From Thalassolituus marinus (lineage in GTDB: Bacteria > Pseudomonadota > Gammaproteobacteria > Pseudomonadales > Oceanobacteraceae): a DNA stretch of 64,000 nt. The notes beneath the pieces were generated by a model. It was not told where the DNA came from. It did not search any database and worked only from the letters and a program-made list of their open reading frames with translations. The stretch is from positions 24,316 through 88,315 of the forward strand of contig NZ_JAEDAH010000091.1 in the NCBI RefSeq assembly GCF_020320395.1. Direction: 5' to 3'. Within the stretch, counting starts at the first letter, position 1, and every line of letters starts with the position of its first letter. Below, one piece after another: positions 40,071 to 48,596 of this stretch. Position numbers and translations under genes: made by a program.

Positions 40071-40904
40071 ATGGCCGACCTGCCCCTGCTAATTGAACCT
40101 GCCGAACTGGCAGCCAGACTGCCTTTTGCAGCCGACGACAAGATTCTTATCGTTGAACAGGCTAAGTTCGAGACCTTTGTGGAAAACCATATTCCAGGTT
40201 CCGTATTCCTGGATTTCAAAAAACTGCAGTGCACTGGCCAACCGGTTCCCGGCCTGCTGCCATCTGAAGAGGCGCTGTCGGCGGTATTCAGTGAACTGGG
40301 CCTGACACCAGACACCCACGTAATCTGTTCCGATGATGAAGGCGGTGGCTGGGCTGGCCGTCTGATCTGGGTACTGGACTGCCTGGGCCACACAAAATAT
40401 TCCTACCTCAACGGTGGTCTGGTGGCCTGGCTGGATGAAGGTCTGCCAACAGAAGCCGGCGAAGTCGCCACCACAGCGACCGAATATCAGGCCAAAGTGG
40501 TTAACCACGACTGCACTCTGACCAAAGAACAGGTACTGGCACGTATCGGTCAGCCGGACTTTGCCATCTGGGATGCCCGTTCAGCTGGCGAATACACAGG
40601 CGAAAAAGTCATCTCGCAGCGCGGCGGCCATATTCCCGGTGCGGTGAACTACGAATGGACACTGGGGATGGACAAGGCGCGTGGCCTGCGTATTAACAAC
40701 CTCGATGAATTCCGCGCTCTGCTGAAAAATATGGGCATTGATGAGAGCAAAGAAATTGCGACTCATTGCCAGACTCACCATCGCTCTGGTTTTACCTATC
40801 TCGTTGGTAAAATTCTCGGCCTGAACATCAAGGGCTACGCTGGCTCCTGGTCAGAATGGGGAAATGATCCGGCAACCCCTGTAAACACAGGCAACCAGCC
40901 TTAA
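40071..40904 (+). CDS. rhdA: Thiosulfate sulfurtransferase (rhodanese)
   Basis: Two-domain rhodanese of 277 residues that moves sulfane sulfur from thiosulfate to cyanide or other acceptors. The inactive N-terminal domain has PGSVFLDFKKLQ and CSDDEGGGWAGRLIWVL. The active domain ends with HCQTHHRSGFTYLVGKILG; the cysteine (about residue 233) in the CQTHHRS loop is the form known from RhdA of Azotobacter and Pseudomonas, unlike the CGTGV-type loop of SseA. Located directly before psd, as in pseudomonads. Confidence 0.93.
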   Translation: MADLPLLIEPAELAARLPFAADDKILIVEQAKFETFVENHIPGSVFLDFKKLQCTGQPVPGLLPSEEALSAVFSELGLTPDTHVICSDDEGGGWAGRLIWVLDCLGHTKYSYLNGGLVAWLDEGLPTEAGEVATTATEYQAKVVNHDCTLTKEQVLARIGQPDFAIWDARSAGEYTGEKVISQRGGHIPGAVNYEWTLGMDKARGLRINNLDEFRALLKNMGIDESKEIATHCQTHHRSGFTYLVGKILGLNIKGYAGSWSEWGNDPATPVNTGNQP

Positions 40905-40961
40905 TCGTATTTTTACTGTTAACTGTTCGGGCCTGACAGCAGGCCCACCATAAGGATTACC

Positions 40962-41822
40962 ATGTCATTCAAAGATAAGGCATTTATCATTTTCCAGTAC
41001 CTGATTCCACAGCACCTGCTGTCGCGTCTGGTGGGTATGATTGCTGCCAGCGAAGTACGCTGGATTAAGAACACCTTCATTAACTTCTTCATCTCTAAGT
41101 TTGGCATCAACATGAACGAAGCCAAACGCAAAAGCGCGGATGAATTCAGCTGCTTCAACGACTTCTTCACCCGCGAACTGGAAGAAGGCGCCCGCACCAT
41201 CGCTGAAGGTGACAACCAGATTGTTTCGCCTGCCGACGGCGCCATTTCACAGCTGGGCAAAATTGAAAACGGTCGTGTATTTCAGGCCAAAGGTCAGGAC
41301 TATTCTCTGATCGAATTACTCGGTGGCAACACTGAGCGCGCTGAAGAATTTATGGGTGGTGAGTTCGCCACCATTTATCTGTCGCCAAAGGATTATCACC
41401 GTGTACATATGCCGGTCACCGGCACGCTGCGTGAAATGGTATACGTACCCGGCGACCTGTTCTCGGTTAACAAAACCACCGCCGAAAATGTGCCGCGCCT
41501 GTTCTCTCGCAATGAGCGTCTGGTATGTATTTTCGATACCGAACAAGGGCCGATGGCCATGGTTCTGGTGGGCGCCATGATCGTTGCCGCCATCGAAACC
41601 GTATGGGCTGGTCTGATCACGCCGCCTAAGCGCGAGCTGAAAGTGACTGACTTTACCAACCCGCAACGCATCACCATCGAAAAAGGTGAAGAAATGGGTC
41701 GCTTCCTGCTGGGTTCTACCGTGGTGCTGTGTTTCGGCAAAGACCGTATGCACTGGCAGCCTGAACTGCAAGCCGATTCACCACTGCGCATGGGCGAATC
41801 CATCGCCATGTCGATGGAATAA
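40962..41822 (+). CDS. psd: Phosphatidylserine decarboxylase proenzyme
   Basis: Makes phosphatidylethanolamine in the inner membrane. It has 286 residues. SCFNDFFTRELEEGAR, VSPADGAISQLGKI, LSPKDYHRVHMPVTG and the C-terminal self-cleavage motif LGST in GRFLLGSTVVLCFG are all present; cleavage before the serine generates the pyruvoyl cofactor. It ends 13 bp before the LysR gene at 41836. Confidence 0.97.
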   Translation: MSFKDKAFIIFQYLIPQHLLSRLVGMIAASEVRWIKNTFINFFISKFGINMNEAKRKSADEFSCFNDFFTRELEEGARTIAEGDNQIVSPADGAISQLGKIENGRVFQAKGQDYSLIELLGGNTERAEEFMGGEFATIYLSPKDYHRVHMPVTGTLREMVYVPGDLFSVNKTTAENVPRLFSRNERLVCIFDTEQGPMAMVLVGAMIVAAIETVWAGLITPPKRELKVTDFTNPQRITIEKGEEMGRFLLGSTVVLCFGKDRMHWQPELQADSPLRMGESIAMSME

Positions 41823-41835
41823 TTAAAAGCACAGT

Positions 41836-42750
41836 ATGAACCGGCAGCCTCATCGTGATCTGCCAACGCTGAACCTGCTGCGCACCTTTGAAGCAGCAGG
41901 GCAGCACCTTAGCTTTAAACTGGCAGCAGAACAGTTATGTGTCACCCCATCGGCGGTCAGTCAGCAGATTCAGCTGCTGGAATCCCAGCTGGGTGTGCAA
42001 CTGTTTGAACGCCTGAATCGTTCTCTGCGCTTTACCGTCGCCGGTGAAACCTACTGGCAGCAGGTCAGTCAGCAACTGAACCTGTTACGGGATTCCACCA
42101 CTCAACTACGCCAGCAGCACGGCCACCGTCGGCTGCGCGTCAGTGTTATGCCGCCGGTCGCGAATCGCGTGTTGTTTCCGAATCTGGAAGACTTTCAGCA
42201 ACGCTACCCGGATATCGAACTGCACATAGAAACAGCGCTGAACTATACCGACCTGCAACAGCGCAAAGCCGATGTTGCTATCCGCTTTGGCTCGCCACCC
42301 TGGAGTGGTTTACAGCACGAAAAATTGCTGGATGTCAGCATTCAACTGGTGTGTCCGCCGGGTTTCAGCGCGCGCTTCAATCTGCCACACACCACCAGCA
42401 ATATTTGCCAGATGCCGCGTATTGAAATGAGTGACCGCCCCGACAGCTGGCAACGCTTCTTTGAACAAACGGGCTTGTGCAATAACACTGGCAACGACGC
42501 CAAAGTCACACACGTTGATGATTACCCGGCAGCGATTCAGGCTGCCGAAAACCTGGGCGCTGCACTGGCGTTGTATCCGATTGAGAACCCGCTGATCCGC
42601 GCTGGTCGTCTTGAGTCACCCTTTCCGCCGCTGGGTCCGCTCAGCGAAGCGGTATATGCGGTTTACGCCGAACAGTGGCAGCATGAACCTGCAGCCCGAG
42701 CGTTTATCATCTGGATCAGCGAGCAACTGAACAAACTTTCGGATAAGTAA
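41836..42750 (+). CDS. LysR-family regulator (GcvA-like)
   Basis: 304 residues. The DNA-binding domain near the N-terminus reads LRTFEAAGQHLSFKLAAEQL then VTPSAVSQQIQLLE, the pattern of the GcvA/AmpR subgroup, and the effector domain follows (LRVSVMPPVANRVLFPNLED, and AAIQAAENLGAALALYP). The next operon starts 83 bp downstream on the same strand, so this regulator may control it, but tandem orientation makes that less certain than a divergent pair. Confidence 0.9.
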   Translation: MNRQPHRDLPTLNLLRTFEAAGQHLSFKLAAEQLCVTPSAVSQQIQLLESQLGVQLFERLNRSLRFTVAGETYWQQVSQQLNLLRDSTTQLRQQHGHRRLRVSVMPPVANRVLFPNLEDFQQRYPDIELHIETALNYTDLQQRKADVAIRFGSPPWSGLQHEKLLDVSIQLVCPPGFSARFNLPHTTSNICQMPRIEMSDRPDSWQRFFEQTGLCNNTGNDAKVTHVDDYPAAIQAAENLGAALALYPIENPLIRAGRLESPFPPLGPLSEAVYAVYAEQWQHEPAARAFIIWISEQLNKLSDK

Positions 42751-42804
42751 AACTAATCTGAAAGCGCGTTTTATATCGTTTGTCGGCGAATCCCGACAGC
42801 TTCT

Positions 42805-42831
42805 AAAGTACCTGCCAACACGAGGTACTTT
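42805..42831 (+). promoter_or_regulatory. Perfect 9-bp hairpin covering the ribosome-binding site of the GMC operon
   Basis: AAAGTACCT-GCCAACACG-AGGTACTTT ends two bases before the ATG at 42834. The second arm contains the AGG of the ribosome-binding site (CGAGG), so the folded RNA would hide it. The dyad could equally be a DNA operator. A second hairpin, TGTCGG/CCGACA, lies just upstream (42781-42798). Confidence 0.6.
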
Positions 42832-42833
42832 GT

Positions 42834-43352
42834 ATGAATCAGATCACCAGTTCAGTTATTCCCAGCACTCTGCCCGGCGCTGCCGCTAAACACCTGTTTC
42901 AGTTCCATCAGCAGGAACTGGATACCCTGTTCGATAGCCTGAGCTGCCCCGCCGACGCTCAGTTGCAGGGACTGTTCCGCGGCACCTTATTCGGCATCAG
43001 CGGTATTAATGCTCTGCCACGCTGGCTGCGCAGCCCGATCTACCGCCTGCTCGCCAGCTTTATCAACCCATGGAAGGGCAAAAGCTTTGCCGATGGCGAA
43101 GGGGCCAACAGCTGGTTCAACAGCAAAGGTTCCGTCAGCTTCGGTTATTACTTTACCGGCAGCGGTGATGATGAGCAGGGTAAGCCGCTACTGCGTCTGA
43201 ATTACCTGCATCCACGTACACCAGGCTTGCTACAACCGATTCGTGGTGAAGCACGCCTGCTTGCCGACGGCGTGTGGCTGGCACGTATGCGCTGGCAGGG
43301 TAAGAACAACCTCACCACCCTGCTGTATTTCACTCTGGAGCCAGCGGCATGA
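42834..43352 (+). CDS. Conserved hypothetical protein, first gene of the GMC oxidoreductase operon
   Basis: 172 residues, no family I can name with confidence. No signal peptide and no membrane helix. Aromatic and glycine-rich stretches are visible (LPRWLRSPIYRLLASFINPW, GANSWFNSKGSVSFGYYFTG, LRLNYLHPRTPGLLQPIRGE). Its stop overlaps the start of the GMC gene by 4 bp, so the products are made together. A role alongside the oxidoreductase, perhaps in lipid or steroid-like substrate handling, is inference from coupling. Confidence 0.7.
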   Translation: MNQITSSVIPSTLPGAAAKHLFQFHQQELDTLFDSLSCPADAQLQGLFRGTLFGISGINALPRWLRSPIYRLLASFINPWKGKSFADGEGANSWFNSKGSVSFGYYFTGSGDDEQGKPLLRLNYLHPRTPGLLQPIRGEARLLADGVWLARMRWQGKNNLTTLLYFTLEPAA

Positions 43353-44860
43353 ACAGCCATTACGACGTCATCGTCATTGGCAGCGGCTTTGGTGGTTCAG
43401 TAGCCGCCAGCACTCTGGTAAATGCCGGCCAGCGGGTTCTGCTGCTGGAACGTGGCCCCTGGCGTGATACCCGACCGGTGCGCATGGCCGGTATTGATAA
43501 GCGCAGCCCGTTGCCACAGGGGCGACACTTTTATTCCCATCTGCTGCATCGGTTGGCGCTGCCATGGACGAAAGGCAACGGCATACGAATGAATCGCCAT
43601 GGCTTGTTTGATATACACCTGAGCGCGGACATGAGCGTGATCTGCTCCAGCAGCGTCGGTGGTGGCAGCCATGTGTACAGTGCCATGAATACCCGCCCGG
43701 CAAAATCTGACTACTGGGATGGACACAGCCAGCACATCAGCAGCTCTGACATGGAAGCCCACTATCAGTGGATGATTGCCACGATGGGCGCACGTCAGCC
43801 AACGGCCGACGACAATATTCCGAATTTCACCGGCACAGCATTCAGGGACAGCAAAGACTTCATCGCCGACGACAGCGTCGGCCAACCGGCGATGTCGGTG
43901 CGCATGGAAGGAGACCCCGACGATTGGCAAAACAACAGCTTTCTAGGCAGTCAGAGCGGCAGTAAAGCCACGCTGGATCAGCGCCTGTTGTTGCCAGCCG
44001 TCGAACAGGGGCTGGAAATCCGTGCCCTGCATGAATGCCTGGCGATCTGGCGAACCCCGAACGGTTATCGCCTCGACGTACAGGACCATCAGCGCAAACA
44101 AATCATCAACCTGACTTCCCATCGTGTCGTTCTGGCCGCAGGCACACTGAACACACTGCGCCTGCTGTTCCACAGCCGCGATGTCGGCGGCTTGAAAGGC
44201 ATGCAGACTCTCGGACTGGGTTTTGGCGGCAACGGTGATGTCCCCGCCTGGTGGCCGTTGAACAGCGAACAGAATCTGAGTTCGGGTACGCCCTGCCATG
44301 GGCGCTTTGCTCTGCGCGCTAACGACAGCGACCAGGCGATGACCCTGCCCGGCTGCTTGCCGGTGGATCTGACCCGCTACGGCGTTAATGGCATCGAACA
44401 GATACCACTGCCCGCTCGTATTCGCCAACGCCTGCAACGTGATCTGATTGTGGTGGGCATGGGGGCGGACAACGCCAATGGCGTCGCACGCTGGCACAAA
44501 GGTCGGCTTAGCTTCCGTTACCTGCAGGAAAGCAATCCGATACTGGCCAGTGTGTACGCCCACCTGGCTGAAGTCGGCCGCCGTAGCGGCAGCGCTTTAC
44601 GCTTTATGCGCAATCGGCCGCTGACGGTACACCCACTCGGTGGCGCACGCTTAGCCGACCATTCAGAAAGCGGTGTGGTGAATGGCTTTGGCGAAGTTCA
44701 CGACCACCCCGGTCTGTTTATCGCCGATGCTGCAGCCTTACCCGCTGCTCCCGGTACACCGCCATCAATGACGATTTCGGCCTGGGCTCGCCATGTTGCC
44801 CTTCATATTCCAAACGCAACTCATAAGAAGGCCGTAAAGGCCCGGAGCAAAACATCATGA
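43349..44860 (+). CDS. GMC-family FAD oxidoreductase (cholesterol-oxidase-like)
   Basis: 503 residues. It begins with the FAD Rossmann motif VIVIGSGFGGSVAASTL and LLLERGPW, has the SSSVGGGSHVYSAMNTRP loop of the GMC/cholesterol oxidase group, RVVLAAGTLNTLRLL in the middle, and the C-terminal HPLGGARLADHSE then GLFIADAAALPAAPGTPPS. It oxidises an alcohol, likely a bulky hydrophobic one; the substrate is not predictable. No signal peptide. Coupled by overlaps of 4 bp to both neighbours. Confidence 0.85.
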   Translation: MNSHYDVIVIGSGFGGSVAASTLVNAGQRVLLLERGPWRDTRPVRMAGIDKRSPLPQGRHFYSHLLHRLALPWTKGNGIRMNRHGLFDIHLSADMSVICSSSVGGGSHVYSAMNTRPAKSDYWDGHSQHISSSDMEAHYQWMIATMGARQPTADDNIPNFTGTAFRDSKDFIADDSVGQPAMSVRMEGDPDDWQNNSFLGSQSGSKATLDQRLLLPAVEQGLEIRALHECLAIWRTPNGYRLDVQDHQRKQIINLTSHRVVLAAGTLNTLRLLFHSRDVGGLKGMQTLGLGFGGNGDVPAWWPLNSEQNLSSGTPCHGRFALRANDSDQAMTLPGCLPVDLTRYGVNGIEQIPLPARIRQRLQRDLIVVGMGADNANGVARWHKGRLSFRYLQESNPILASVYAHLAEVGRRSGSALRFMRNRPLTVHPLGGARLADHSESGVVNGFGEVHDHPGLFIADAAALPAAPGTPPSMTISAWARHVALHIPNATHKKAVKARSKTS

Positions 44861-45450
44861 AATCCGCATTCCACAAGCGTGTATTCACACTGCCGCAACT
44901 GCTGCGCATCAGCTTACAGGCTGGCGTTCGTCTGCCATTGCTGGGCAAAGCGCTGCTGCTGCCTGCTACCTCCCGTAAGCTGCGGGAGCAGGTCATGCTG
45001 GCCTGCACCAGCGTGAACGACTGCCGCTATTGTGCCTGGGCACATACTCATCTGGCGCTTAAAAATGGCGTCGATATTGAACAGATGAACGCCCTGCTGG
45101 CATCACCGGATCAGCCGCTGGCTAATGAACGGGAAGGCATCGCTATGCTGTACGCCCAGCATTTTGCAGAACAGTCGGGAAAGCCTTCGGCCGAGGCAAA
45201 AGAGCGCCTGAGCAGCGTATTCAGTGGCGCAGAAGTGCGTGAAATTCATGCCTACCTGTATGCAATTTACTTCGCCAACCTCAGCGGCAATACGTTTGAT
45301 GCTTTTCTGCTGCGCCTGCAGGGTAAGAGCGCTGAGAACAGTCATCTGCTGACGGAAGTCATCAGCTCGGCGTTAAGCGCACCGGTGCTGATCAGTATCT
45401 GGTGGGCCGCCCGCAGCGACCGTAAAGTCACTCTGGATAGCCTGTCATGA
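44857..45450 (+). CDS. AhpD/carboxymuconolactone-decarboxylase-like protein
   Basis: 197 residues, all-helical. The redox motif CTSVNDCRYCAWAHTHLA has the CxxC plus histidine pattern of AhpD-like alkylhydroperoxidases. The C-terminus is hydrophobic (VISSALSAPVLISIWWAA) and may lie on the membrane. It overlaps the GMC gene by 4 bp and the rhodanese gene by 4 bp. It may scavenge peroxide formed by the upstream flavin oxidase; this is inference. Confidence 0.8.
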   Translation: MKSAFHKRVFTLPQLLRISLQAGVRLPLLGKALLLPATSRKLREQVMLACTSVNDCRYCAWAHTHLALKNGVDIEQMNALLASPDQPLANEREGIAMLYAQHFAEQSGKPSAEAKERLSSVFSGAEVREIHAYLYAIYFANLSGNTFDAFLLRLQGKSAENSHLLTEVISSALSAPVLISIWWAARSDRKVTLDSLS

Positions 45451-45815
45451 AGCGATTTCTTAAATGGCTGCCATTTGGCAAAGTCGCTGAAGTCAGCGCC
45501 ACAGAACTGCATCGGCTAATGCAGGATGGTGCACAACCCGGTTTACAGATTATCGATGTTCGCAGTGAGCAGGAGTTTGCTGCGAGTCATATACCCGGAG
45601 CGATCAACCTGCCCATCACCCGGTTTCGTAAAAACGCTGTCGCTGCGCTCGGTCTGAACAATACACAACCGGTGATTACGATCTGCCTGTCTGCGCATCG
45701 CAGCATTCCGGCAACACGCCAGCTAAGCAGCCTGGGGCTGGACTGCAAACAACTGCAAGGAGGTATGCTCGCCTGGTGGAAGGCGGGACTGCCGTGTATT
45801 AAAGCGGAGCCTTAA
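45447..45815 (+). CDS. Single-domain rhodanese
   Basis: 122 residues. The rhodanese fold is visible in LQIIDVRSEQEFAASHIPGA, INLPITRF and the active-site loop ICLSAHRSIPATRQL with cysteine, followed by LQGGMLAWWKAGLP. It is the last gene of the four-gene operon starting at 42834 and ends 4 bp before the convergent epmA. Sulfur donor and acceptor unknown. Confidence 0.9.
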   Translation: MKRFLKWLPFGKVAEVSATELHRLMQDGAQPGLQIIDVRSEQEFAASHIPGAINLPITRFRKNAVAALGLNNTQPVITICLSAHRSIPATRQLSSLGLDCKQLQGGMLAWWKAGLPCIKAEP

Positions 45816-45819
45816 GGGG

Positions 45820-46740
45820 TTACGCCCGGCTCCAGTCAAACGCCAGTACGTCAGCAATATTGTCGGTGCCGAGCACCATCATCAGCAGGCGGTCCAGCCC
45901 CATGGCCACGCCTGCACATTCGGGCATGCCGTGCGCCAGGGCGGCCAGCAGGTTTTCATCCACAGGGCGGCCCTGCGCTTCCGCTGAGAAACGGCGACGC
46001 TGCTCAGCGGCGTCGGTCAGTTCGTGGTAGCCGTTGGCCAGTTCGGCACCGTTAAAGTACAACTCGAAACGACGCGCCACCGGCCAGCCGCTGTCGTCGG
46101 CGCTGACTTTCGCCAGTGCCGCCTGCGATGCAGGAAAGTCTTCGATAAACACCAGCGTGTTGGCAGGCAGCGTCGGCTCAACCGCATGGCTCATGATCAC
46201 GTCCAGCCAGCCATCGCGATTCAGATCGAGATCCTGCCCTGCCAGGCCAATACCTGCGCGTGCAACCTCCTCATCAGAGGCCTGACGCACATCGAGTTTC
46301 GCATAGGTCTGCATGGCGTCAGCATAAGTCAGCTTAACGACCGGCAGTGACGGATAGCGCGGTGCCAGCATGGCCAGAGTAATATCCGCGACTTCCAGCA
46401 TCAGTTGCTGGTGATCCCAACCCACCCGGTACCATTCCAGCATGCTGAACTCAGGGTTATGGCGTCGTCCCGCTTCGCCTCGACGGAATACCCGCGCAAT
46501 CTCAAAGATATCGCCCATACCGGCACACAACAGACGCTTCATAGCGTACTCAGGTGAGGTGTGCAGATAACGCACGTCGTTGGTCTGCATCGGCTCAATA
46601 TTCGGGTCGCACACGGCAGCCTGAGACAGATACGGCGTTTCAACTTCCAGCACATCGCGCTCAGCAAAGAACTGACGAATGGTCTGATTCAGCGTCTGGC
46701 GGGCCAGCAGGGCCTCACGTTTGGCGGATGGTTGCCACAT
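45820..46740 (-). CDS. epmA: EF-P--(R)-beta-lysine ligase
   Basis: LysRS-like enzyme that attaches (R)-beta-lysine to Lys34 of EF-P. The start at 46740 (MWQPSAKREALLARQTLNQT) gives 306 residues, the family size; a start 81 bases upstream would add a tail without family support. Class II synthetase motifs: VETPYLSQAAVCDPNIEPMQ, RVFRRGEAGRRHNPEFSMLE and GVAMGLDRLLMMVLG. There is no tRNA-binding domain. Located 93 bp downstream of efp; epmB is divergent from efp. Confidence 0.96.
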   Translation of the reverse strand: MWQPSAKREALLARQTLNQTIRQFFAERDVLEVETPYLSQAAVCDPNIEPMQTNDVRYLHTSPEYAMKRLLCAGMGDIFEIARVFRRGEAGRRHNPEFSMLEWYRVGWDHQQLMLEVADITLAMLAPRYPSLPVVKLTYADAMQTYAKLDVRQASDEEVARAGIGLAGQDLDLNRDGWLDVIMSHAVEPTLPANTLVFIEDFPASQAALAKVSADDSGWPVARRFELYFNGAELANGYHELTDAAEQRRRFSAEAQGRPVDENLLAALAHGMPECAGVAMGLDRLLMMVLGTDNIADVLAFDWSRA

Positions 46741-46833
46741 AGAAAGGAAATCCGAACGATTGGAAGCAACGAAAAAAGAGTGCAACAAAAAAGGGAGCCG
46801 CAAAGACTCCCTTTCCCACACTGATTGTAAAAA

Positions 46834-47400
46834 TCAGGCGCGGCTTACGTATTCACCGCTACGGGTATCAACACGCAGTTTGTCACCGATGTTGATAAAC
46901 AGAGGCACCTTAACCACAGCACCAGTAGTCAGGGTCGCAGGCTTGTTACCACCGTTAGCGGTATCGCCTTTCAGGCCCGGATCGGTTTCAACCACTTCCA
47001 GTTCAACGAAGTTTGGTGGCGCAACTGTCAGGACAGCACCGTTGAACAGAGTCACAACGTACACTTCCTGTTCTTTCAGCCACTTGATGGTGTCACCCAG
47101 AGCTTCTTCAGAAGCACCGTGCTGTTCAAAAGAACCGTCAGTCGCCATGAAGTGCCAGAACTCACCATCGGAGTACAGGTATTCCATGTCGTATTCCATC
47201 ACGTCAGCGCCTTCCAGCGAATCACCAGACTTGAAGGTTTTTTCCAGTACACGACCGTTACGCAGGTTGCGCAGTTTCACGCGGTTGAATGCCTGGCCTT
47301 TACCCGGTTTTACGTACTCGTTTTCAATAATGGAGCACGGCTCGTTTTCGAGCATTACCTTAAGACCTGATTTGAATTCGTTGGTAGAATAATTCGCCAT
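46834..47400 (-). CDS. efp: Elongation factor P
   Basis: Relieves ribosome stalling at polyproline. The ATG at 47400 gives 188 residues beginning [17 protein letters not shown]. The modification loop reads KPGKGQAF with Lys34, the beta-lysylation site. The family signature [20 protein letters not shown] is at the C-terminus. An in-frame start 12 bases upstream is rejected. efp lies between epmA and the divergent epmB, so the complete modification set is in one place. Confidence 0.98.
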   Translation of the reverse strand: MANYSTNEFKSGLKVMLENEPCSIIENEYVKPGKGQAFNRVKLRNLRNGRVLEKTFKSGDSLEGADVMEYDMEYLYSDGEFWHFMATDGSFEQHGASEEALGDTIKWLKEQEVYVVTLFNGAVLTVAPPNFVELEVVETDPGLKGDTANGGNKPATLTTGAVVKVPLFINIGDKLRVDTRSGEYVSRA

Positions 47401-47435
47401 TTCGCAGCCCAATCACTTTAGGGAAAGTTTAAAAG

Positions 47436-48461
47436 TTGCCTATCATAACCCGATCTGCCGCTCCTGTTGAGAGTTCCGACTGGCAACAGTTACTCGCAGG
47501 CGCATTCCGCAACAGTAAGGACCTGCTCAACTACCTCGGGCTACCACCGGATTCTGCAATCAGTGGCGTCGCCAGGGCCTCTGGTTTTCCGGTTCTGGTA
47601 CCTCGTCCCTATGCAGATCAGATGGAGCACGGCAACCCTGATGATCCTTTGCTGCGCCAGGTACTGACCCACAGTGAAGAGCTGGTGCAGGCACCGGGCT
47701 TTGTCAGCGACCCGCTGGAGGAAGCCGCAGCCAATAAGACCCCGGGTATCATTCACAAGTATCGCGGGCGGGTATTGCTGCTGGCCGCTTCTGGCTGTGC
47801 AGTCAACTGCCGCTACTGTTTTCGCCGTCACTTCCCATACAGCGACAACCGACTCAGCCGCGCGCAATGGCAACAGGCTCTGGGCTACATAGAGAACGAT
47901 CACTCTATTACCGAGGTCATCCTCAGTGGTGGTGACCCACTGATGCTGCAGGACAAAGCCCTGAGCGAGCTGATTGAGCATTGCGAAGCCATTCCCCATG
48001 TAAAACGTCTGCGTATTCATACCCGCCTGCCGGTGGTAATTCCGCAACGTCTGACCGAATCGCTGATCCGCATGCTGTGCGACAGCCGCTTACAGACATC
48101 CATTGTTCTGCATATTAACCATGCCAACGAACTCAGCGAGGCGCATCGCCCGGCTCTTGAAAACCTGCGCCGGGGAGGTGTCACCCTGCTCAATCAGTCG
48201 GTATTACTGAGAAATGTGAACAATGACTTCAGAGTTCTGTCTGATTTAAGCGAGTGCCTGTTTGAGTTTGGTATCATGCCTTATTACCTTCACCTCCTTG
48301 ACCGCGTTGCTGGCGCTCATCACTTTGAGGTTGCAGAAGATGAAGCCGTTAGATTGCACAGGTCATTGCTGAACCATTTGCCGGGTTATCTCGTACCCCG
48401 GCTGGTCAGAGAGGTCGCCGGACAGGAAAGTAAGGCACCAATCAACCTCGACAGACTGTAA
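47436..48461 (+). CDS. epmB: EF-P lysine 2,3-aminomutase
   Basis: Radical SAM, PLP-dependent enzyme converting L-alpha-lysine to (R)-beta-lysine for EF-P. It has 341 residues. The radical SAM motif is CAVNCRYCFRRHFPYSDN, with EVILSGGDPLML and RIHTRLPVVIPQRLT downstream. The best start is a TTG at 47436 preceded by GGGAAAG, 35 bp from the divergent efp start. A TTG start and the short divergent promoter suggest low expression relative to efp. Confidence 0.95.
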   Translation: MPIITRSAAPVESSDWQQLLAGAFRNSKDLLNYLGLPPDSAISGVARASGFPVLVPRPYADQMEHGNPDDPLLRQVLTHSEELVQAPGFVSDPLEEAAANKTPGIIHKYRGRVLLLAASGCAVNCRYCFRRHFPYSDNRLSRAQWQQALGYIENDHSITEVILSGGDPLMLQDKALSELIEHCEAIPHVKRLRIHTRLPVVIPQRLTESLIRMLCDSRLQTSIVLHINHANELSEAHRPALENLRRGGVTLLNQSVLLRNVNNDFRVLSDLSECLFEFGIMPYYLHLLDRVAGAHHFEVAEDEAVRLHRSLLNHLPGYLVPRLVREVAGQESKAPINLDRL

Positions 48462-48596
48462 AAACTTGCATATAACGCCATGGTTTGGCTACGGATTTAC
48501 TTCTTTAGTCTGGATTATGGCATACTGGCATAAGGCAGCGGAATTGTTATCCCCCCCTGCCGCCGATACGTTATTCATTATTTGCAGCAGGAACGC

